Positions 43,562 to 52,657 are shown, counted from the first letter of the stretch. The stretch is 64,000 nucleotides of DNA from Capsulimonas corticalis (GCF_003574315.2 NZ_AP025739.1:3472001-3536000); one strand, 5' to 3'. Made by a program: numbers and translations. Notes: generated by a model from the sequence alone, not told the origin.

Positions 43562-44915
43562 TCTCGAACATTCCTTCAAGTGCCGCGACGGTTTCGTCGA
43601 ACGAGTTTTTCTCGTGGACGCCCTGTCGCAGGAATGCGCGGATCGGCTCGATCATTCGTCGGGACGCGTCGATCCGTGGGTTGCTGCCTTCGGCGTAGGC
43701 GCCGATATTGATCAAATCCTCCGCTTCTCGGTAGGTGGACATCATCTCGCGCAGCTGGCCGGCGGCTTTGCGCTGCTCGGGATCGGTCACCTGCGGCATG
43801 ACGCGGGAGACGCTGCGGGAGACCTCGATCGCCGGATAGTGGTTGCGCGCCGCCAAATCGCGCGAAAGCCAGATATGGCCGTCCAGAATTCCGCGCACGG
43901 TATCGGCGATCGGCTCGTTCTCGTCGTCGCCTTCCACCAGCACCGTATAAAGCGCGGTGATCGTGCCCTTGTCGCTGGCGCCGGCGCGCTCCAGGAGTTT
44001 GGGCAGGATCGCGAAGACGCTTGGCGTATAGCCGCGCGTGGCCGGCGGCTCGCCGACCGCGAGGCCGACCTCGCGCTGCGCCATCGCGAAGCGGGTGACC
44101 GAATCCATCATCAGCATGACGTCCTTGCCCCGGTCCCGGAAATACTCGGCGATCGTGGTCGCGATGAACGGCGCCTTCAGACGGACCAGCGGCGGCTGAT
44201 CGGAGGTCGCAATGACCAGCACGGATCGGCTAAGTCCTTCCGGGCCGAGGTCGCTTTCCACGAACTCGCGCACTTCACGGCCGCGCTCTCCAACCAGGCA
44301 GATCACATTAATATCGGCCGTGGTGTTGCGGGCGATCATGCCCAGCACCGTGCTCTTGCCGACGCCCGAGCCGGCGAAGATGCCCATACGCTGGCCCTTG
44401 CCCAGTGTCAAAAGGCCGTCGATCGCGCGGATGCCGAGCTGGATCGGCTCGGTGATGCGTTTTCGGGTGAGCGCGTTCGGCGGCGCGGCGTTGATCGGGT
44501 AGTGGCGCGAGCCATGCGTCGACAGGCTGCCCTTGCCGTCGGCCGGTTCGCCCAGACCGTCCAGAATGCGTCCCAGCAGATGGTCGCCGACGATCGTGTG
44601 CTGCGTATGCCCTGTCGCGACGACTTCCGAGCCAGGCTTGATCCCCGCCATCTCGCCGAGCGGCATCAGTAGGACGCGGTTGGATTTGAATCCGACCACT
44701 TCCGCCTTGATGACCGGAGCGTTGCGGCCGCCGTGGCGGATCTCGCAGATCTCGCCGACCTGAACGGTGGGACCGATGCTCTCGACGACCAGGCCGATGA
44801 CCTGGCTGACCAATCCGTTGGCGCGCACGGTGTCCAGACGGCTGACCATCGACTGATACTTGCCCAGATCGATCTCCGGCGGTGCGTCCGCAGGAACTGT
44901 CAGTTGGCTCGCCAT
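43548..44915 (-). CDS. fliI: flagellum-specific ATPase FliI
   Basis: Type III export ATPase of 455 residues. Walker A is GIFAGSGVGKSTVLGMIAR, Walker B is VMLMMDSVTRFAMAQREVGLAVGEPPATRGYTPSVF, and the family segment GRILDGLGEP and C-terminal NIGAYAEGSNPRID are present. It powers export of flagellar subunits and acts with FliH and FliJ, encoded on either side. Only 3 bases separate it from fliH. Confidence 0.97.
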   Translation of the reverse strand: MASQLTVPADAPPEIDLGKYQSMVSRLDTVRANGLVSQVIGLVVESIGPTVQVGEICEIRHGGRNAPVIKAEVVGFKSNRVLLMPLGEMAGIKPGSEVVATGHTQHTIVGDHLLGRILDGLGEPADGKGSLSTHGSRHYPINAAPPNALTRKRITEPIQLGIRAIDGLLTLGKGQRMGIFAGSGVGKSTVLGMIARNTTADINVICLVGERGREVREFVESDLGPEGLSRSVLVIATSDQPPLVRLKAPFIATTIAEYFRDRGKDVMLMMDSVTRFAMAQREVGLAVGEPPATRGYTPSVFAILPKLLERAGASDKGTITALYTVLVEGDDENEPIADTVRGILDGHIWLSRDLAARNHYPAIEVSRSVSRVMPQVTDPEQRKAAGQLREMMSTYREAEDLINIGAYAEGSNPRIDASRRMIEPIRAFLRQGVHEKNSFDETVAALEGMFENEEL

Positions 44916-44918
44916 GGG

Positions 44919-45662
44919 TTATTCGGTCTCCAGCTCTTCGCTTTGAATGATCGTGCGCTCGACTTCCGCAAGCTGGGTCTCGATCTTGGCGTCGATGGTG
45001 CCGGCGTTTGTCTCAATGACACAGCCGCCTTCGCCGACGCGCCGGTCGTCGATAATCTCCAGGTGGCGCAGACCGTCCACGATACTCATGATATCGTCCT
45101 TGGCGCCGCGCACTCGCGCGGAGTCCGACATCGCGACGCGGATCCGCACGTTTTCCTTGTCCACGACGCGCCGCAGGGCGTTTCGAATGATCGACATCAC
45201 GACATCGGGATTTTCCTTGACTTCCGTCTTGATCACCTGGCGGGCGATGGTCAGGACAAGCTCCAGCATCTCCGTTTCCTGGCGCTCCCAAAGCTGCCGG
45301 CGGCCCTCGACGATCTCGTCGGCAATCGCCTGGAAATCCTCGCGCAGCCCTTCTCGGTAGGAGATCCATTCTCCGCGCAGCTCCTCGCCGATCTCGGCGC
45401 GCGCGGCTTCCTCACCGGAGTGACGCCCTTCTTGCCACGCCGCTTCCCGCATCGCTTCCGCCTGGGCGCGGGCGTCCTCGCGGATCTCCTCGGCGGCCCG
45501 GCGGGCGTCGGCGACGATTTTGTTCGCTTCGGCGCGGGCGTTCTCCAGCATGGCGCTGATATCGGGCGCCGGCTCCACGGGGGCCTGCGCGCCGCGCGCG
45601 GGCTTGGGCTCGGCGGGCGTCAGCGGCTGAAGCAAGTCCATGAATGAAGTGACGGAGGCCAT
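44919..45662 (-). CDS. fliH: flagellar assembly protein FliH
   Basis: Protein of 247 residues that regulates FliI and tethers it to the C ring. A long charged coiled coil (about 35-100, EEIREDARAQAEAMREAAWQEG) and a C-terminal VATPase E-subunit-like domain (LVLTIARQVIKTEVKENPDVV...VDKENVRIRVAMSDSARV, EIIDDRRVGEGGCVIETNAGTIDAKIETQL) are clear. I chose the ATG at 45662, overlapping fliG by a few bases; a TTG at 45671 is closer to the GAGGAG site and is also possible. Confidence 0.9.
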   Translation of the reverse strand: MASVTSFMDLLQPLTPAEPKPARGAQAPVEPAPDISAMLENARAEANKIVADARRAAEEIREDARAQAEAMREAAWQEGRHSGEEAARAEIGEELRGEWISYREGLREDFQAIADEIVEGRRQLWERQETEMLELVLTIARQVIKTEVKENPDVVMSIIRNALRRVVDKENVRIRVAMSDSARVRGAKDDIMSIVDGLRHLEIIDDRRVGEGGCVIETNAGTIDAKIETQLAEVERTIIQSEELETE

Positions 45663-45663
45663 A

Positions 45664-46677
45664 TTAAGCAATCATCTCCTCGCCGCCGCCGCGGGCGACG
45701 ATAATCTCTCCGGCTTCCTCCAGTTTGCGGATAATGTTGACGATCCGCTGCTGCGATTCTTCCACCGCGCGCAGACGCACCGGTCCCATGAACTCCATCT
45801 CTTCCTTCATCATCGCGGCGGCGCGCTCGGACATGTTCTTGTAGATGCGCGCCTGCGTGTTTTCGCCGACCCCCTTGAGCGCCACGGCCAGCTCCTTGGT
45901 GTCCACTTCCTTGAGCACCTGCTGGATCGCTCGGTCGTCGAGCAGAATGATGTCCTCGAACACGAACATCAGCTTCTTGACTTCCTCGGCGATCTCCGGG
46001 TTGCTTTCGGCAAGCGATTCGAGGATCGTCTTCTCTGTGGAGCGATCGACCCAGTTGAGCACGTCCACCAGCGATTTGACGCCGCCGGCGTGTGAGAAGT
46101 CCGTGGAGACGACGGAGGAGAGTTTGCGCTGGAGCACGCTTTCCACCTCGCGAATGACTTCCGGCGGAGTTTTGTCGAGCGTGGCGATGCGGCGGGCGAC
46201 TTCGGCGCGCAGGTCCTGCGGCAATCCGGACAGAATGGCGGCCGCCTGGCTGGGCTGAAGGTACGCCATGATCAGAGCGATCGTCTGCGGGTGCTCGTTC
46301 TGGATAAACGTCGCGATCTGTGAGGCGTCGGCCTTCTTCAGGAAGTCGAACGGCATGACTTGCAGGGCTTGCAGCACGCGGTCGACGATCGCTCCGGCGC
46401 GCTCGGCGCCGAACGCCGTGATCAGCATTTCGCGGGCGGCGTCGATGCCGCCTTCGGCGATAAACTCCTGCGCGACGCACAGCTCATGGAACTCCTCAAT
46501 AATGGTTTCACGAATATCGGCGGTGACTTTGCCCATGCGGGCGATCTCAACCGTCAAGTTTTCGATCTCGTCCGGGGTCAGGTATTGATAGATCTGGCTG
46601 GCGGATTCCGGTCCCAGGGCAACCAGCAGGATCGCGGCTTTTTGTCGGTTATTGAGTGGTTGCGGTCGTATGGCCAT
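45664..46677 (-). CDS. fliG: flagellar motor switch protein FliG
   Basis: FliG of 337 residues, the rotor protein that contacts the stator. N-terminal KAAILLVALGPESASQIYQYL, middle-domain EHPQTIALIMAYLQPSQAAAILSGLP and C-terminal charged torque helix region (LLDDRAIQQVLKEVDTKELAVALKG, NMSERAAAMMKEEMEFMGPVR) are all present, and length is standard. It follows fliF in the operon. Confidence 0.97.
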   Translation of the reverse strand: MAIRPQPLNNRQKAAILLVALGPESASQIYQYLTPDEIENLTVEIARMGKVTADIRETIIEEFHELCVAQEFIAEGGIDAAREMLITAFGAERAGAIVDRVLQALQVMPFDFLKKADASQIATFIQNEHPQTIALIMAYLQPSQAAAILSGLPQDLRAEVARRIATLDKTPPEVIREVESVLQRKLSSVVSTDFSHAGGVKSLVDVLNWVDRSTEKTILESLAESNPEIAEEVKKLMFVFEDIILLDDRAIQQVLKEVDTKELAVALKGVGENTQARIYKNMSERAAAMMKEEMEFMGPVRLRAVEESQQRIVNIIRKLEEAGEIIVARGGGEEMIA

Positions 46678-46740
46678 CGAATTGAGTTCCTCGGAAAATC
46701 GGCGGCGACGCCGCCGAACGATGAATTGCGAAGCGCGTGG

Positions 46741-48417
46741 TTATCGGGTCGCCGGGGTATCTTCGGACATCCATCCCTTGAGCAGCAGGGCGACGGATTC
46801 GCTGTTGCTGTTGACCATGTCCTGGATGCTCTCCATCTTGAGGTCCTGATGCTCCTCGATGCTGGGCGCGTTCATGCGGCGCTTTTGCCGGCGCGGCGAG
46901 ACCTCGGGCATCTCGGCCAGCACGTCTTCGACGCGCAGCGGGCGCTCTTCGAGCAGCGCGTCTAAATCGGCTTCGGGGGTGTCTTCGAGCATGCCAATGT
47001 GCCCGCCGCCGCCGACCATCGCCAGGCGCGGTTCGCCGGCGCCGCTGCGCTGGCTGGACTTCGCCAGGATATAGAGCAGGACGCATCCGAAGACACAGGC
47101 GCCCAGGGCCTTGGCGATATTGGTCCACATCTGCTCGGCCATGATGGCCTTCACCTGAGCGTCCTGCGCCTGCTGGGCGCTGGTGTCGAACGGGATCTGG
47201 CTGACGGTGACGACCCGGTTGGCGACTCCGGGAGCCGCTCCGATCGCCCCGGCCATCCATGTCTTGAGGTTGGCGACATCGGCGGGAGAAATCTTGCTGT
47301 CGATCAGCGCGGCCACCGACAGGGCGCGGACGCTTCCCGGCGCCTTTTGGGTGACGGTGTCGGAAGTGCCGGGATCGTAATTCGTCAACGTCTTGGAGTT
47401 CTTGTAGTTGCCGGATTGGGTTCCGCCGGCGCCGTAGCTCGGGGTGCTCAGATTGCTTCCGGATCCGGCGACGCCGCCGGATTGCGGCGCGCCGGCGCCG
47501 CTGTAGCTTTCGTTGCTTTCCTGAACGCTCACGGGCATCGGGGTTTTCATTCCGACCGGCAGATTGTGCTCGATCGTATGGGTTTGTGTCTGATCGAAGT
47601 CCAGATCGGCGATGACGTTGACCTTGGATCGGTTGACGCCCAGCGTCTCATCCAGGCGCTGCTGGATCTGCTGGCGGACCATCTCGGCGTACTTCGCGCT
47701 CTGGTTGAGCGGCTGACCGTCTCCAAGCGCATCGGTCCCCAGACCGTCGGAGCCCCAGAGTTGATTTCCCGTTTGGTCGGAGATCTTGACTTGCTTGTCC
47801 GTCATGCCGCTGATGGAGGCGGCGACGAGACCGGCGACGCCTTTGATCTGCCCGGGCGACATCGTTTGTCCAGGCTTCAGCGTCAGCATGACGCTGGCGG
47901 TGGGGGGAGTGTCGTTTCCGAAGAGCGAAGCGTTGCTTCCGGCGGCGATATGAACGTCGGCCATCGCGACGCCGTCGATCCGCATGAGCGTCCGATCCAG
48001 CTCGCCTTCCTGCGCCGTCTGCAAGCGGAGGCGCTCCACGGCGCTGCTGGTGCCCATCGTGATCTTGTCGAGGGATTCCATGCCGACGATCTTAGCGTTC
48101 TTGTCCAGAATATCCGCCGATTCGATATACATCATGGCGTTGCTGGCGTCTTTCGACGGAACGCTGATGGTGTTATCCCCGGCGTTGTACTTCATCTGAA
48201 TGCCGTGTTCGGTCAGTGTCGATTGGATCGAAGAAGCGTCCTTGCCGGCGACGCCGCTATAAATGGTCTTATAGTCCGGCGACGTGGCGAGGCTGACGGC
48301 GAACACCATCCCGGCGAGAATGAGAAGCCCCATTCCCGTGGCGGAGGCGCGTGTGACGGGACTTGCCGTTTGCCACCAGTTACGCAGCGAATCCAGAATA
48401 TTATTAAACGATCCCAA
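46741..48417 (-). CDS. fliF: flagellar M-ring protein FliF
   Basis: MS-ring protein of 558 residues. Transmembrane helices lie at about 27-46 and near 445-465, flanking the periplasmic YscJ/FliF-type region (YSGVAGKDASSIQSTLTEHGI, FQ-like ERLRLQTAQEGELDRTLMRIDGVAMADVHIA) and the Gly/Ser-rich loop (about 325-370). The C-terminus (EDVLAEMPEVSPRRQKRR...) would bind FliG. It lies 60 bases after fliE. Confidence 0.95.
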   Translation of the reverse strand: MGSFNNILDSLRNWWQTASPVTRASATGMGLLILAGMVFAVSLATSPDYKTIYSGVAGKDASSIQSTLTEHGIQMKYNAGDNTISVPSKDASNAMMYIESADILDKNAKIVGMESLDKITMGTSSAVERLRLQTAQEGELDRTLMRIDGVAMADVHIAAGSNASLFGNDTPPTASVMLTLKPGQTMSPGQIKGVAGLVAASISGMTDKQVKISDQTGNQLWGSDGLGTDALGDGQPLNQSAKYAEMVRQQIQQRLDETLGVNRSKVNVIADLDFDQTQTHTIEHNLPVGMKTPMPVSVQESNESYSGAGAPQSGGVAGSGSNLSTPSYGAGGTQSGNYKNSKTLTNYDPGTSDTVTQKAPGSVRALSVAALIDSKISPADVANLKTWMAGAIGAAPGVANRVVTVSQIPFDTSAQQAQDAQVKAIMAEQMWTNIAKALGACVFGCVLLYILAKSSQRSGAGEPRLAMVGGGGHIGMLEDTPEADLDALLEERPLRVEDVLAEMPEVSPRRQKRRMNAPSIEEHQDLKMESIQDMVNSNSESVALLLKGWMSEDTPATR

Positions 48418-48477
48418 AGAAACTCACCTCTCCCGGTAAATCGAAACGATACGAAACGTCTGTGCGAACGAGGTCGA

Positions 48478-48807
48478 TTACATCGACATCCGCATGACTT
48501 CCTGGTACGCTTCGACGACTTTGTTGCGGATCTGAGTCGTCATCTGGAGGGCGACGGTGGCTTGTTCGGAGGCGATCATCACGCCGTGAATATCGCTGGT
48601 CTTTCCCACCGCGAAGTCCTGAGCCAACGCGCCAGCGTGGTTCTGGGCTGTGTTGACGCTGTTCATCGCCGAAACCAGGGTCTGGCTGAACGAGGGAGTC
48701 AGAGCGTTGGGATCGCCGGCGCCGCCCATCAGCGAGGCGGCGGCTTGTCCGAGGCCGGCGGGCGATATCGTACCGGAAGCCGCAATGGGCGAAAACAAGT
48801 TCATCAT
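48478..48807 (-). CDS. fliE: flagellar hook-basal body complex protein FliE
   Basis: FliE of 109 residues joins the MS ring to the rod. The C-terminal HGVMIASEQATVALQMTTQIRNKVVEAYQEVMRMSM is diagnostic, as is its place between flgC and fliF. A 12-bp hairpin separates it from flgC. Confidence 0.95.
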   Translation of the reverse strand: MMNLFSPIAASGTISPAGLGQAAASLMGGAGDPNALTPSFSQTLVSAMNSVNTAQNHAGALAQDFAVGKTSDIHGVMIASEQATVALQMTTQIRNKVVEAYQEVMRMSM

Positions 48808-48953
48808 TTCTTAGGTCTCCTGAAATCTCAAAAAAGTGTAAAGCGGTCGGGCAAAATCTTTAGGCGGTAAACTTACCTGTTTTCCGCGACATGGGGATTC
48901 TTCCATGAACAGCACGCGGTTTCACACGGTAATTTTTGTGGATAAAGTGAAAC

Positions 48954-48980
48954 AAGACGGCCGTGTGACACGGCCGTCTT
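48954..48980 (-). terminator. hairpin between flgC and fliE
   Basis: AAGACGGCCGTG and CACGGCCGTCTT form a perfect 12-bp stem with a TGA loop. On the minus strand it is followed by GTTTCACTTT rather than a full T tract, so it could terminate or attenuate part of the flgBC transcript. It lies in the 221-base gap 48808-49028, which otherwise shows nothing coding. Confidence 0.6.
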
Positions 48981-49028
48981 GATGGGGAAGACGTGCGAAA
49001 GCGCACGCGTCACGGGGTTAAATTGGGC

Positions 49029-49481
49029 TTACGCGCGGCCGATATCGATGGCCTTTTCCGCCATTCCCTTGATCGACTGCACGGCGGTGACATTGGCTTC
49101 ATAAGCGCGTGAAGCGCTCATCATATCGACCATTTCGGTGACGGTGTCGACGTTCGGCATGTTGACATAGCCCTGCGCGTCGGCGTCCGGATGGCCGGGC
49201 TGGTAGACTCGTTTGAACGGGCTCTGGTCGGGAATGATCGCCTGCACCTGCACGCCCTTCGTCGTCGCGGGCGTCCCGTCTCCGCCGCCGCTGAAGCCCG
49301 CGAGCGTATCCTGAAACGAGTTCGTTCCCGAAGAAAACAGCACTTGCTGGCGGCGATACGGCGAGCCGTTGGGAGTGCGTGTCGTGTTGACGTTGGCGAG
49401 GTTGTCGGCGATGACATCCATCCGCAGCCGCTCCGCCGTCATGCCCGAGCCGCTAATCGAAAGTGAATCCATGAAACCCAT
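49029..49481 (-). CDS. flgC: flagellar basal-body rod protein FlgC
   Basis: Proximal rod protein of 150 residues. It has the N-terminal rod motif SISGSGMTAERLRMDVIADNLANVNTTRT and the C-terminal VDMMSASRAYEANVTAVQSIKGMAEKAIDIGR. It is 3 bases downstream of flgB. FlgC forms part of the drive-shaft rod in the periplasm and is exported by the type III system. Confidence 0.97.
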   Translation of the reverse strand: MGFMDSLSISGSGMTAERLRMDVIADNLANVNTTRTPNGSPYRRQQVLFSSGTNSFQDTLAGFSGGGDGTPATTKGVQVQAIIPDQSPFKRVYQPGHPDADAQGYVNMPNVDTVTEMVDMMSASRAYEANVTAVQSIKGMAEKAIDIGRA

Positions 49482-49484
49482 TGA

Positions 49485-49892
49485 TTATTTTCCTCCGCCA
49501 ATCACATATTTCAAAGCTGAAAACTGTCCGGAGACCAGCTGCGCGGCCCCCTGGTAATAGATCTGCGCCGCCGCCATCCGCGTGGATTCGGAATCGATGT
49601 CCACATTGTTTCCGTCGGGGCGCATCGCGCCGCCGCCGGTGGTGATGATCGCCGGATTCGCCTTGGGAGCGCCGTCATCCGGCAGCGCGATATCCCGGTT
49701 ATCCGTCACTCGCATCGTCAGCGTGTCGTCCTGGTTCTCGCCGCGCGCCGCCGCCAGCACCGAATCGAACGACGCGTCCTTACGCTTGTAGCCTGGCGTA
49801 TTGACATTGCTGAGGTTGTTGGAGAGAGCCTGCATGCGCGCCGATCCGAAGTCCAGCGCGTTCGACAAGAGATTGATGGTAGTGTTGTCCAT
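49485..49892 (-). CDS. flgB: flagellar basal-body rod protein FlgB
   Basis: Proximal rod protein of 135 residues with INLLSNALDFGSARMQALSNNLSNVNTPGYKRKD at the N-terminus and a C-terminal region containing ESTRMAAAQIYYQGAAQLVSGQFSALKYVIGGG. It is the first gene of the flagellar operon. I did not find a convincing sigma-54 or sigma-28 promoter directly upstream. Confidence 0.96.
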   Translation of the reverse strand: MDNTTINLLSNALDFGSARMQALSNNLSNVNTPGYKRKDASFDSVLAAARGENQDDTLTMRVTDNRDIALPDDGAPKANPAIITTGGGAMRPDGNNVDIDSESTRMAAAQIYYQGAAQLVSGQFSALKYVIGGGK

Positions 49893-50013
49893 GCTTTCAT
49901 TGTCGGTAGTTCTACGGGGATCTTTAGGGGTATTGGAAAATCTTTACTGAAAAAGATACCGGGTTTTTTACCAAGCGGAATCCTGTGCTATAGTGGAGAA
50001 AGGAGGCGCTCTG

Positions 50014-50625
50014 ATGACTATCCTGACAACAGCATCGGTGACGGCGTGGGACCATCCGCCGGAAGGCGGAGTCCGTGCGCATCGCTGGTCGGTGGATGAG
50101 TATTACGGCGTGGCGCGGGCAGGAGTGCTTGACGCGGACACGCATCTGGAATTAATCGACGGTGAGGTTATCGAGCATATGAGTCCGATCGGAGCGCCGC
50201 ATGTGACGGCCGTGACATTGGCGTCCGAAGCCTTACGAACTGCTTTCGGCGAAGGATTTGTTTTGCGCGTGCAATCGCCTCTAAGGCTCTCTTCGTTTTC
50301 CGAGCCAGAGCCCGATCTTTTGATCGTCACCGGCAGAGTGCGCGATTATGCTCAACGTCATCCCAATCCCCCCGATGTTCGGCTTTTGATCGAAGTTTCG
50401 GAGACTACGCTGGCGTTTGATCGGGGGAGAAAAGCCGCTTTGTATGCGTCGGCCGGGATCAGTGATTACTGGATCATCAATCTGATTGACAACCAACTGG
50501 AGATCTATCGAAGCCCAGCAGGCGAGATGGGATATCAGCAGGTTGCGATTTTGGTGGGCGAGGAAGAAGTTGCTCCGCTGGCGTCGCCAGCAGCAACAAT
50601 ATTGGTTACTGACCTTCTGCCGTAG
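50014..50625 (+). CDS. Uma2 family endonuclease (DUF820)
   Basis: Restriction-endonuclease-like protein of 203 residues. RWSVDEYYGVARAGVLDADTHLELIDGEVIEHM, EPDLLIV and VRLLIEVSETTLAFDRGRKAALYASAGISDYWIINL match the Uma2/DUF820 family, with the PD-(D/E)xK-type Asp, Glu and Lys. These genes are often multicopy in soil and cyanobacterial genomes and their biological role is unclear. AAAGGAGGC lies 6 bases before the ATG. Confidence 0.9.
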   Translation: MTILTTASVTAWDHPPEGGVRAHRWSVDEYYGVARAGVLDADTHLELIDGEVIEHMSPIGAPHVTAVTLASEALRTAFGEGFVLRVQSPLRLSSFSEPEPDLLIVTGRVRDYAQRHPNPPDVRLLIEVSETTLAFDRGRKAALYASAGISDYWIINLIDNQLEIYRSPAGEMGYQQVAILVGEEEVAPLASPAATILVTDLLP

Positions 50626-50641
50626 AGAAGCTTTTAGTCTG

Positions 50642-51007
50642 ATGTTCTTGAGATTTGTTGTCCATCAAAAGATCGATAAAGCAAAATTCCATGTAGGGCT
50701 TTTTGCAGCCTCCTCTCATTTACAAGAATATGGAGAACTCAGTATTTATGAGTGGGAGCGACTGGAAGAATTGCTTAAGTGGTTTAACACACATTTGCCC
50801 CTCCCAAATTTGCACCAGGAGAACGTGCAAGCAGTCTACTGGTATCGAGCTTCCGCGACAATGCATATTGCCAAGATGTGGGAAATCGCTGGCATTTTGC
50901 AAACACACGGCTATGATGTCGAAATGGTGAAGACGGAATTTGCGGGGCTCATTATTTATCGAGACGATTTTCAAATTGGAGCGATTCCGAAAATCGACCG
51001 TCATTAG
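50642..51007 (+). CDS. hypothetical protein, AT-rich gene
   Basis: Protein of 121 residues with no known function. MFLRFVVHQKIDKAKFHVGLFAAS, a helical middle (EWERLEELLKWFNTHLPLP) and a C-terminal WEIAGILQTHGYDVEMVKTEFAGLIIYRDDFQIGAIP resemble a recurrent but unnamed bacterial family. It begins 16 bases after the Uma2 stop with no good ribosome binding site. Its base composition is clearly more AT-rich than neighbouring genes, which could mean recent acquisition. Confidence 0.7.
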   Translation: MFLRFVVHQKIDKAKFHVGLFAASSHLQEYGELSIYEWERLEELLKWFNTHLPLPNLHQENVQAVYWYRASATMHIAKMWEIAGILQTHGYDVEMVKTEFAGLIIYRDDFQIGAIPKIDRH

Positions 51008-51016
51008 GTGGAATGG

Positions 51017-51742
51017 CTAAACCTTCGGAAGCAGCGAGCGCGGGCGTGTGTTGACCATGGCGTCGGCGGCTTCGGCGCCGGCGATGCGGGCGGCGATGGC
51101 GTGGGCTTCGCGCATGAGGTTGGGGGGACGGTGGTCGAGGTTGTGGCTGTCGGAGGCGATGATGAGCGGCAGTTCATGGGCGCGGGCGAGGATGGCTTCG
51201 GCCGCTTTACGGGCGCTGGAGCCGAAGCGGCCAAGAATGCTGCCGGTGTTGAGCTGGAAGTAGGTCCCGAGGTCGGCGCAGGCGTCGACGAACGCGAGGT
51301 GGCGCTGGATATCGGCGTTGCGTTCGGGGTGGGCGATGACGATCTTCACGCCAATGTCGAGCACGGATTTGAGATGGTCCAGGGCGTCGTGCGGCAGCCG
51401 GTCGAAGGGCAGCTCGATCAGCGCCCACTCGCCGCCGCCGATGGTCAGCACGGTTCCTTCGGTGAGGTCGCGCGCGAGCGCCGGGCCGACTTGAAGCTCC
51501 GTGGCGGCCACGATCCTCAGCGGGATCTGCGCGTAATCCAGCGCGAACTGCAACTCTTCGACATTCTCGCGCACCCACTCCGGCGGAGCGTTCTTACGGC
51601 TGCTCCAGGCGCGGTGCGGGGTGGCGACCATGGTGTCGGTTCCATCGGCCACGGCGACTCGCGCCATATCGAGCGCGTAGGGGAGGGTAGGAGCGCCGTC
51701 GTCGATACCGGGCAGGATGTGGTTGTGGATGTCGACAAACAT
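51017..51742 (-). CDS. PHP-family tyrosine-protein phosphatase (CpsB/YwqE-like)
   Basis: Metal-dependent phosphatase of 241 residues. MFVDIHNHILPGIDDGA is the defining N-terminal HxH motif of the CpsB/CapC/YwqE group; ATPHR, VIAHPERN and IASDSHN supply further metal ligands. These enzymes dephosphorylate bacterial tyrosine kinases that govern capsule or exopolysaccharide export. No kinase gene is adjacent. A palindromic repeat separates it from rsmE upstream. Confidence 0.92.
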   Translation of the reverse strand: MFVDIHNHILPGIDDGAPTLPYALDMARVAVADGTDTMVATPHRAWSSRKNAPPEWVRENVEELQFALDYAQIPLRIVAATELQVGPALARDLTEGTVLTIGGGEWALIELPFDRLPHDALDHLKSVLDIGVKIVIAHPERNADIQRHLAFVDACADLGTYFQLNTGSILGRFGSSARKAAEAILARAHELPLIIASDSHNLDHRPPNLMREAHAIAARIAGAEAADAMVNTRPRSLLPKV

Positions 51743-51757
51743 AAATGTTGGCGGAGG

Positions 51758-51910
51758 CCCTCACCCCCCAGTCCCTCTCCCAATTCTGGGAGAGGGGGAG
51801 TCAGATAAAGACAAAGACTTTAAGATTAAGATTTTGATCCGAAATCTTAAACACCAAAAACTCTGACTCCCCTTCTCCCAGAATTGGGAGAAGGGGCAGG
51901 GGATGAGGGC
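51758..51910. repeat. long inverted-repeat element, family D
   Basis: GCCCTCACCCC at the left and GGGGATGAGGGC at the right bound two arms that each contain CTCCCAATTCTGGGAGA and then GGGGAGTCAGA in inverted orientation, around an AT-rich centre of about 60 bases. It fills the gap between rsmE and the PHP phosphatase gene. Confidence 0.85.
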
Positions 51911-51915
51911 CTCTC

Positions 51916-52653
51916 CTACTCCAGCGCATACAGCAGCTGCGCGATCATGATCAGCGCGGCCGTCTCCGTACGCAGTATTCGCTTTCCCAAAGAAACGCTT
52001 TGCAGTTTGGCCTTGGCCGCTTCGCGCGCTTCGGCGTCGGTGAAGCCGCCTTCGGGGCCGATTACGATGAGAATGTTTTGCGGCGGCTGCGGCTGAGATT
52101 CCAGCGCCCACTTTAATGTTGTCTTGAGCTCGCCTTCGTAGGCGAGCAGCGCGAGGTCGAACTGGTCGGCCGTCGCGAGGATCTGGCTGAATGTCTGATC
52201 GGCGCGGACTTTGGGAAGCAGGGCGCGGTGAGACTGCTCGGCGGCGGTCTTGACGATCTCGTTCCAGCGGGTGAGGCGTTTGGTGTGGCGCTCGCCGGTC
52301 AGATGGGTGAGGCTGCGCGCGCTTTCGTAGGCCCAAAAGGCGTGCGCGCCGGCTTCCGTGCCGCGCTGGAGGACTTGCTCCATCTTGTCGGCGACTTTGG
52401 GGAGCGCCTGCGCGACCGTGACGCGGGTGTGCGCCTCTGTGTCGAGCTTTATGATTGTGGTGATTCGAGCGGTCGCGCGCGACTTGCCGACTTCGTCGAG
52501 TTTGGCGACGAACTCAGAGCCAAAGCCGTCCAGTACGGCGATCAGATCGCCGGGGTTCGCGTGCAGGACGACTTTCAGATGGTGGGCGTCGTCAGCGCCG
52601 AGCGTCACCATGCCGCCGGCGATCTGGTCGGGCGAGATAAAGAAGCGTGTCAC
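51916..52653 (-). CDS. rsmE: 16S rRNA (uracil-1498-N3)-methyltransferase RsmE
   Basis: SPOUT methyltransferase of 245 residues. TRFFISPDQ and DDAHHLKVVLHANPGDLI form the N-terminal PUA-like part; AAEQSHRALLPKV, IVIGPEGGFTDAE and LGKRILRTETAALIMIAQL form the trefoil knot with the SAM site. A GTG start at 52653 lies 4 bases after the prmA stop. The prmA-rsmE order is widespread. Confidence 0.95.
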   Translation of the reverse strand: MTRFFISPDQIAGGMVTLGADDAHHLKVVLHANPGDLIAVLDGFGSEFVAKLDEVGKSRATARITTIIKLDTEAHTRVTVAQALPKVADKMEQVLQRGTEAGAHAFWAYESARSLTHLTGERHTKRLTRWNEIVKTAAEQSHRALLPKVRADQTFSQILATADQFDLALLAYEGELKTTLKWALESQPQPPQNILIVIGPEGGFTDAEAREAAKAKLQSVSLGKRILRTETAALIMIAQLLYALE

Positions 52654-52657
52654 TGGA

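Noticed and set aside
49893-50000. Sigma-28-like promoter (TAAAG...CCGACAAT) upstream of flgB
   Set aside because: Spacing and -10 sequence deviate from the consensus and would place the start almost inside the ATG; too weak to list.
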